NCBI GenBank assembly: GCA_918807975.1
Contig: OU964918.1
Location: forward strand, 30,798,477-30,862,476
Source of the DNA: Aplidium turbinatum
Lineage: Eukaryota; Chordata; Ascidiacea; Aplousobranchia; Polyclinidae
Direction of reading: 5' to 3'
Length of the DNA stretch: 64,000 nucleotides
Under the pieces are notes generated by a model. It did not search any database. It saw nothing but the letters and a program-made list of their open reading frames with translations, and was not told where the DNA came from. Within the stretch, counting starts at the first letter, position 1; each line of letters begins with the position of its first letter. Positions 57,372 through 64,000 of the stretch are shown in pieces. A program made the position numbers and the translations under genes.

Positions 57372-57573
57372 TACTCAGAAAACGCAGTAATTTTTGTTGA
57401 ACATGCTCTCAGAATGCACCAAATTTAAAGTAATTTGTCAAAAATTTCTGGGAAAGGCCCCCCAGACCCCCGCTGCTGGGTGTCGCCTTCAGCGGACACG
57501 TCGTCAGGCTTTGCCCGCCGGCAGTCAAAAACCCCCCTCCCCTTTCAAAATACCTAGCTACGCTACTGAATTG
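57372..57573 (-). mobile_element. Fragment of a GTGGCGTAGCxAGG-type MITE
   Basis: Reads in reverse CAGTAGCGTAGCTAGGTATT, then CTGGGGGGCCTTTCCCAG and GGTGCATTCTGAGAGCA, matching the internal piece of the two CAGGCGCGGATCT MITEs. Confidence 0.65.
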
Positions 57574-57614
57574 GATCATTGTCATTGGGGCCTGCAAAGC
57601 ATATCCCGCACAAT

Positions 57615-59077
57615 CAGGGCCGGATTTAGACCATGAGAGGCCCTAGGCTATTCCATTAGTGAGGCCCCTCCCTATTTTTGAGCTCAGAATTTCTCTCTAA
57701 ACAACATCACATGTCATTGCTTAATGTTAAAAATATGAGTGCATTAAACTCTTTGTTCTTTTCATTTTCCACATTTATGGGTGCAAATTTTTAATTAAAA
57801 GAATAAAAATTTAGTTAAGGCAGTTTTGCTGTTAATTTTAATTTCTTTGATCAAACAAATCTTATTAAACAAATCTTTTAATTTCTTCGATCAAAAAAAA
57901 AAAAAAATGATCAAACAACCGTTACAATAATTGTAAAGTTTATTTACGAGGACACAAGAAATGGTTACAGCCATCAAATAGAGTAAGACTAGGCTACCAA
58001 ATTTTTTTTCTAGCTTTCGTCAAAGCAAAATCATGCAAAAGTTCATCAAAATTTTTCTGTTTAAGTTTGTCACTCTCAATGCACAGAATGCTCAGTGAAG
58101 ATAACCTTGCTTGAGACATTGTCGATCTCAATTTATCTTTGATGCTGTTGAGCCTAGAGAAAGATCTCTCTCCTGAGCAATTAGTGACCATTAAGCTTAG
58201 AAACAGTCTAAATATTGCTTCCACATTAGGAAAGGCAGTGTTAATTTTTTCCTTGCACATAATTTCATAAAGGTCTCCATGAGACAAGGAAATAGATTGC
58301 TCTTCTGTACCGGTAAGCCCTAGGTTTTGTGTTTGTCTCATGTACAAATGAAAATGTAGAAGTTCATCAGTAAGTTTCGGGTCAACATCTTCCGGATACG
58401 CTTCCTTTAAAAGTTCTACGCCTCGCACAATTTCTACCTTAGTTGCTTTCAGATTAGCAAGAAAGAGGAACATTTTTGCAATGTCACTGTACACATTAGC
58501 TCTTCTTCTTAAATTGGCTTCAGGTGCGTCGAGCATAGGGATGAAGGAATTTATTTTAAACCTTTCCTTTGAAGAGAGTTCACTTAAAGCGTCAGGTGCA
58601 TTTCTTTGTCTCCTAGTGACAGCTCTGTAGTTAATATTCGGCAAGGTTGCTTTTGCTTGCTGATCAAATTCGTCAAACTCATCTCTAATTTCGCTTAGAA
58701 AGTCTACAAGTGAACTGTACAATTCGGCACAAGTACTTAATAACAATTCAGATTTCTGAAGGGCTTTGCTAACCCTATGAAAACGACCTATAGCGCTCTG
58801 GACCAAAAATGCAACATAAACACAAATTCCAATTTTTCCATTTTTTGCAAAAGGTTGTTAGCATGAAGTCTGGTATCACCCTCTCACTTACATTGGAGTG
58901 CAAATGACTGAGAGCATTGGTGATGGCACTGTAACTTTCCAAAATAGCTAGCAGGTATAGGATTTAAACTTGTCAAGTTTTTAAAAGAATTACAAACTTC
59001 GAAACCGAATTTCGAGGCCCCTGGACGTTGAGGCCCTAGGCTTCAGCCTGCCTAGCCTATTGGTAAATCCGGCCCTG
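57615..59077 (-). mobile_element. hAT transposon (CAGGGCCGGATTTA ends), internally deleted
   Basis: Perfect terminal repeats CAGGGCCGGATTTA and TAAATCCGGCCCTG with a perfect 8-bp duplication CGCACAAT (57607-57614, 59078-59085). 1463 bp. It keeps the C-terminal part of the transposase only. Confidence 0.96.
57994..58806 (-). pseudogene. hAT transposase C-terminal half (ZMYM1-like)
   Basis: An uninterrupted 270-residue frame, open further upstream without an ATG. It reads IGRFHRVSKALQKSELLL, LVDFLSEIRDEFDEFDQQA, then VTRRQRNAPDALSELSSKER, DELLHFHLYMRQT and the hAT dimerisation core FRLFLSLMVTNCSGERSFSR with LNSIKDKLRSTMSQARLSSL. This is the LxVTxxxxERSFSxLxxIKxxLRSTMxQxRLxxL signature. The zinc finger and catalytic part are missing, so the element is non-autonomous, but the intact frame and ends suggest a young copy. 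Confidence 0.9.
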
Positions 59078-59112
59078 CGCACAATGCCCGAAATACCTTA
59101 AGACCGGCACTG

Positions 59113-61195
59113 CTGTAGGCTGCAGGATCTGACAATATTTTTCGAGATTGACTGGTTTTGTTTTTAGTTTTTCGTGTTTAAGTTAGTTGTGGATTTAGGA
59201 AATGAAGTTATGTCAATCCAACGTCATTTCATTTGCAGCAGTTTAACGTGATAGTCGGCACGATCATCTTCTTCAAATTGCAAGTTACGAACTTCCTTCT
59301 AAAACGTCATTTCTTCCTAAAGCCAGCCGAAATATTAATGAAAAAATTCCCGCTTTCAATTTGTGCTTGTCCTCTGACGTATGGCAGCATGCCCATCGTG
59401 CAGTTGACCAGCTGATGTAGGCTACAGTAGGCTGAGCTACAGAGGACTGCTAATAGGAGCAAGCCAAAATTGAGATTTACGTGGAGCATCAATTTTTGAT
59501 TTCAACTTAAGTAGGCGTTCAAAAGTCTTAAAAAAATGATTTTTATAACGGTAGAATAAGTGTTCCAACGCCTCTGCAGACTACTCAAAAAATTGAGACT
59601 TGACTGTAAAACAAATTTCTGTGAGTCACAGCTGTCCAGCGATGACCAACCAGTTCTAAAGGAATTACTTTCATTTTATATTTCGAAATAATAAAAAAAG
59701 AAACTTTATAGAATGGACAATGGACACAAAGTCACAGCTGCCCAGTGTCCAGTGATATTCGACTATATGTCCAATTAGGGATATGTCCAATGTCCACTCG
59801 ATAAAGTTTGTTTTTTTCAAAATGTAAAATGAAAAATATTCTGATATCAATAATTTCGTATTTCAATGCAAATTTTGACATTAAACGATTATTAAGAACA
59901 CGAGGTCAATTTAATTTGCCAAGAATCTTCGAGATGAGGAAAAAACGTAATTGACTTGTCATGTTTTTAAGCAGACAATTTCTTAAACAGTGAAGCAATT
60001 AACAAACCTTAACTTTCAATATCTTGATTTTTTATTGAATAAAGTTTAATTGGTTCTCGTTAAAACAAATAAATAACAGTAGGCTATAATAACAGTAGAG
60101 GGTTTAGAAATACATTAATTTTTTTACTTTTTATTGTTAAGTAGGCTACATAATTGTATTCAGTAGGCTAACTCACAAAACTAGCAGCAAATTCAAACCT
60201 TGTCAGGAAAATGTAAACACACAATCTCTAACTTTGTTGCATGAACAGCTTAAACTAAGTTTAAGCAATTTTGTTGACAATATGTCCCTCACGACACGAG
60301 GTTATACCGTAGGAACTCTCATTTAACGTTATTAAAATTAAAAATTACTCATTAGCTCACGGGTTTTCAACCTTTTTATTCTGGTTTACAACCTTGTAGA
60401 CTGCCTAAGTATAAATTTACCCACATCAGCTTTTTTCAAATCAAATGTTGGGCATTTATCATGTCGTCAGTCTTTTCATCTTAGTAGTCTACAATTATTT
60501 TTTGATAAATCAAATTTATCTCCAGGGGGTAAATTTATCCCGTTTGAGAGGCTAGGTATTTTATATATGGTAACCTATGTTATTTAAAAATGTTTAGTTT
60601 TGACGCTTGGTAACTGATGTAGCCTAAATAACCGCAAAAATTTCCCAACTTTGCAGTTATTTCCTGAAAACGAATAATATTTATACTTTATTATTTTCTC
60701 ATTAGCTTTTTATAGAGTAAAATTATGTTCAAAGAAGCTTTTCGTGATTTTCTTGAATTGAACATGTTAACACTTCTCAAAATAAACATTAACGTCAACA
60801 TTATTTTTACGCTAAGCTAGTTTCACATTTGTGGTTACATCTTCCTAAAATAACAAACTAAAAACGTCACTTTTGTTGCTTTTTTACAGGAGTGGCAACT
60901 TGGTAGGCTACTGCTTTTTACAGAAAAAAGTCACTTGTTACTTACCGGTATATTTTGGAAATTGCGACCTCTGTGTAAAAGTGTGAGCAGGGATCCCTTT
61001 TCAGCTATGTTATTTTTGGCTTAAAGCGAAAGTTGCAGTTCTCACCTATTTATTCTTCAAGTTTTTGTCATTGCAAAGTATAGCCAACTAAAGACATACA
61101 CATAACAGATTTCATTATTGTTCTTAGTTTTACCAGTATGTTTTTCGGGTCTCAAATCAAGGTTGGAAGCCACAAATTTTGAAAAGTGCTATGCC
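59113..61195. other. No gene seen; hairpin at 59701-59809
   Basis: AAACTTTATAGAATGGACAA and its inverse GTCCACTCGATAAAGTTT form a 109-bp foldback with several GTCCA words. The stretch 60358-60555 (GGGTTTTCAACCTTTTT...GGGGGTAAATTTATCC) may be a decayed Charlie-like hAT end. Confidence 0.5.
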
Positions 61196-61203
61196 ACTAC
61201 AAG

Positions 61204-61600
61204 CAGGGGCGCCGGAAGCGAGGAGCAGGGGGAATTTACCCTGTCCTCCATTTTTCTGTAGATGGAGGGGCAGGGGAGCAATGGTGCCCTTTAAAGTTCA
61301 TGTAAGCTATTGCACATTTTGCAATATAACAATTTCGGCTATTCGCTTTTAGCCTAATTATAATCTTTCATTTTTACCTCAAAGTAATATTCACGGCCCA
61401 AAATTCTGCATCATTATAACATACCATGATGCCCTTCTTTGTATACCGGACACTTGTATACTTACTCGATAGTGAGCAGATAGATGAGCATTATCGTTAT
61501 ATCTAATCTTAAAACTTTTAAAAGAATTGGCTTTTTAGCAACAAAAGTGCCCATTTTTCATAATCTTGCCCCCCAGTCAAAAATCGTTCCTGCGCCCCTG
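61204..61600. mobile_element. hAT-type MITE, deletion derivative of the 6196-7532 family
   Basis: Ends CAGGGGCGCCGGAAGC and CGTTCCTGCGCCCCTG, perfect 8-bp duplication ACTACAAG (61196-61203, 61601-61608). 397 bp. It matches the two ends of 6196-7532 and lacks about 0.9 kb of the middle. Confidence 0.95.
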
Positions 61601-61608
61601 ACTACAAG

Positions 61609-64000
61609 CAAGCTGAATGCTGACTAAATTAATATCAGCAGCTTGGCTGGATCCAACATTTGGCGTCAAATCTCTGCAAATCGATTGGACTGACTTGATT
61701 TAAAGTTTGGACTACGTGACTGACCAAAGCGTGAACGGACAAACATATCCACTTTCCTGGGATTGTCTTTTGTGGTGCAATGCACTGCATGTTTTAATCA
61801 GGCCTTTTATGTGCTTGGTGGTGCAGTTGAGAAGGAGTACACTTCTTATATGAAACATAGTTGTAAAGCGTTTATGCAAGCTGCACAAGTGCACAATGAA
61901 GGTAAATTTAATACAACATCGTTTCGGTAGGTTTGTGGCGTAAAAATGGCTATAGCCTTTTCTTAAAATGTGTTAATTGCACCAAAAAAAGATTTAAAAG
62001 AAACCGGCTTAGCCATGCACTCCAATGGCTATTTCGCCTACACTGGGGCGAAACAGAATAGCTTGTCTTCCATTCAGAAGTTTACTATAGAATACTGCAA
62101 GTCTGCAATAAATAAAAACAAAAGCAAAGCCTACTTCACGTAGGGTTCTAGCTAAACTACAGAAACGAAAGAGAAAGTCATCACTTGGATGATCAGCGAT
62201 TGTTTATGACGCCCTTATTCATGACGCTCTTGTCATTCTGCTTAGTTGTAATGCCTAGTTGTTGCGTTGGATGAAGCAGTTAGTTCAATAACCAAAAAAA
62301 ATCCGTTAACAATAGACTAATCTACTGCGATATAGGCTATGATTCAACTGATAGAACCTCGTGCGCGTGAGGCTGAGTATTATTTTTAACCTAGCCCTGC
62401 AACAACGTTACGTTACTCTCTAGCAATATTTCCGATTTTATAACAAGTAGCCTATCTCCATATTAGCAAGTAGACTGTGATGATACATTCATCAAATTAA
62501 GCTAGCAGTATATGCAGATTTCGTTGAAGCATGATAATGCATGAATGACAGGGCGTTTGCTGTAGTTCACACGTACGCATATAAATAACTTTAATTCAAA
62601 AAGCTGATGCTTTTGTTTGAGAAGAAACGTAGTTTCTTGCTGTTTAAGTTAGCAAAAGTTGTAACAGAATCCAATTTTGTACAGCAGGCCTACTTGGAAT
62701 TGGTGAAACAGAATTTTTCAGTTGGTTGCCCTTTTTTAGGAAACTGAAAAAGCTCTTGCTGATCCGAAAGTGGTCAGACAATTAATGTTCGTGATTTTTA
62801 AAAAGGTATTTTGACATGATATGTTAAGAAAACTGGCTTTCAGCAGCTGGTCTGTTTTATGGCACAAAATATAGACATGAGTAGTCTTTGTGTAGTTAAA
62901 TAGCTATTGCCGTTAAGTCAATACGAGATTTACTAATGTGAGAATGATAATATTAAACTTAACGGTATATCTTTTTCTAGCTCACTGCTATTTTAAAAGT
63001 CATCAAAAGAGCAGCAGCTTGCTAAAATCGTCTCAATCCAACCTTTCTTCAGTTGCAATGCCAGCATTTAGATGAAACAGTAGTTTTAAATCCACTTTGT
63101 TTCACGACCTCCCCTCCCCTTTAAATTTTGTAACATCTACCCACGGTACTGTCCTTACTATGCATGATAAAAATAATTGCTAAAATACAAATGATTTGAC
63201 AGATTACGTTTATTTACAACTAACCATTTGTTCCAAGTGACGTTGACCTTGCCCCTTTGCAGCCAATCGCGTTACTCCTGTTTTTCATTCTGTTTCGTTT
63301 CCATGTTTAATGGAAAAAAGGGCCAAAAATCTAGGTCTGCTCTCATTAGTATATAGCTTATTATAAATCTCGTCAACTTATTACAAATCCTCGCAAATTT
63401 TATTAAGACTGGAATTATTTTTAGAAAAAGAGTAGCCTAAGTAAAAGCAATGTTCTATCATTGCTGGAAGACTAATATATTTGTGACTTTCGGGCTTGCA
63501 ATTTTGAAGATACAGCAAAATACATAACCAAAAGTAAAGTCCTTTTTGCAATTTAATTTATTTCAATCACGTCACCAACGTACTTTTCTTTCAAAGATGA
63601 CGTTACTTTTGAAAAAAAATTTGCAAATTTTGAAGGTGATTGTTTGCTAGCCTTACAATTTCAATTAAATGGCCCACATTCACTGCGCTGTAGACTAAAT
63701 GCGTGGTTAGTGCAACGTTGTTTTACGTCAAACTTATCACCAACAAAGAAGAAAGTTGTAGTGAAAATGGACGAAACCAGTTTAGTTAAACAAAAACATT
63801 TTCCCTATGTTTGTTATGACTGTGTAAAAAGTGGAAAGTGACGATATAGTTTCGAACTTATTCTGAGAAGAAAATTATAAGTTAAAATTTTTTTTATTCA
63901 AGAGTTTTCAAGAAACAAGTAGCCTACTTTTTCTTTTCTAGGTTTAGACAATCGTCAGAACGATTCGAGCTAACATTGTGTGAAGTTAGATGTTGTTTGT
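61609..64000. other. No gene seen
   Basis: Spacer with frequent TAGGCTA/TAGCCTA words. The ORF at 63644-63841 (65 residues) has no recognised domain. Confidence 0.5.

Larger units (their letters stand above)
57319..59112. mobile_element. Outer hAT element (CAGTxxCGGTCTT ends) holding two inserts
   Basis: The left end is CAGTTTCGGTCTTTGGGG, followed by GTGCGATCGCACAGGGCCC, a typical hAT subterminal stretch. The right end reads in reverse CAGTGCCGGTCTTAAGG. The flanks only loosely agree (GCTATTGG, CTGTAGGC), so the boundaries are less sure than for its neighbours. It contains the 57372-57573 fragment and the hAT at 57615-59077. Confidence 0.5.

Overview
This looks like a piece of an AT-rich animal nuclear genome that is sparse in genes and full of transposons. 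A host gene with GT-AG introns, tRNA-derived SINEs, a jockey-like LINE and many hAT-type DNA transposons rule out a prokaryote. The compact zinc transporter gene, the hAT/MITE flora and the frequent word TAGGCCTA/GTAGGCTA suggest a marine invertebrate deuterostome, perhaps a tunicate. That last step is inference, not something the sequence proves.

Host genes: one can be assembled with confidence. It is a three-exon ZIP-family (SLC39A1/2/3-like) zinc/iron transporter on the + strand (exons 22248-22663, 26766-26863, 28321-28973; 388 residues). Splice sites and reading phases agree across both introns. No second host gene could be established. A Cys-rich minus-strand ORF at 49807-50016 is only a weak candidate.

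Mobile DNA, left to right: a hAT MITE split by a SINE (1-901); a Charlie-like hAT (1320-2137); a palindromic repeat with telomere-like TTAGGG words (2571-2816); an ISL2EU-type transposon (4682-5967); G-rich hAT elements (6196-7532, 8535-9205, 11546-12168); degraded hATs (13275-14120, 16242-17640); a hAT inside a hAT (19358-20810); a 3.5-kb hAT with an almost complete transposase and a second hAT nested in it (30356-33824); a run of hAT elements with nesting (36883-42605); a complex inverted/direct repeat (43208-44162); a nearly full-length LINE (45138-48130); a SINE split by a MITE (54353-55310); a LINE 3' end split by a MITE (55312-55830); a multiply nested hAT (57319-59112); and a deletion derivative (61204-61600).

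Many insertions are bounded to the base by 8-bp target-site duplications, so the relative order of insertion can be read directly. I saw no LTR retroelement, Polinton or CRISPR array. The longer intervals with nothing recognisable are listed as such.
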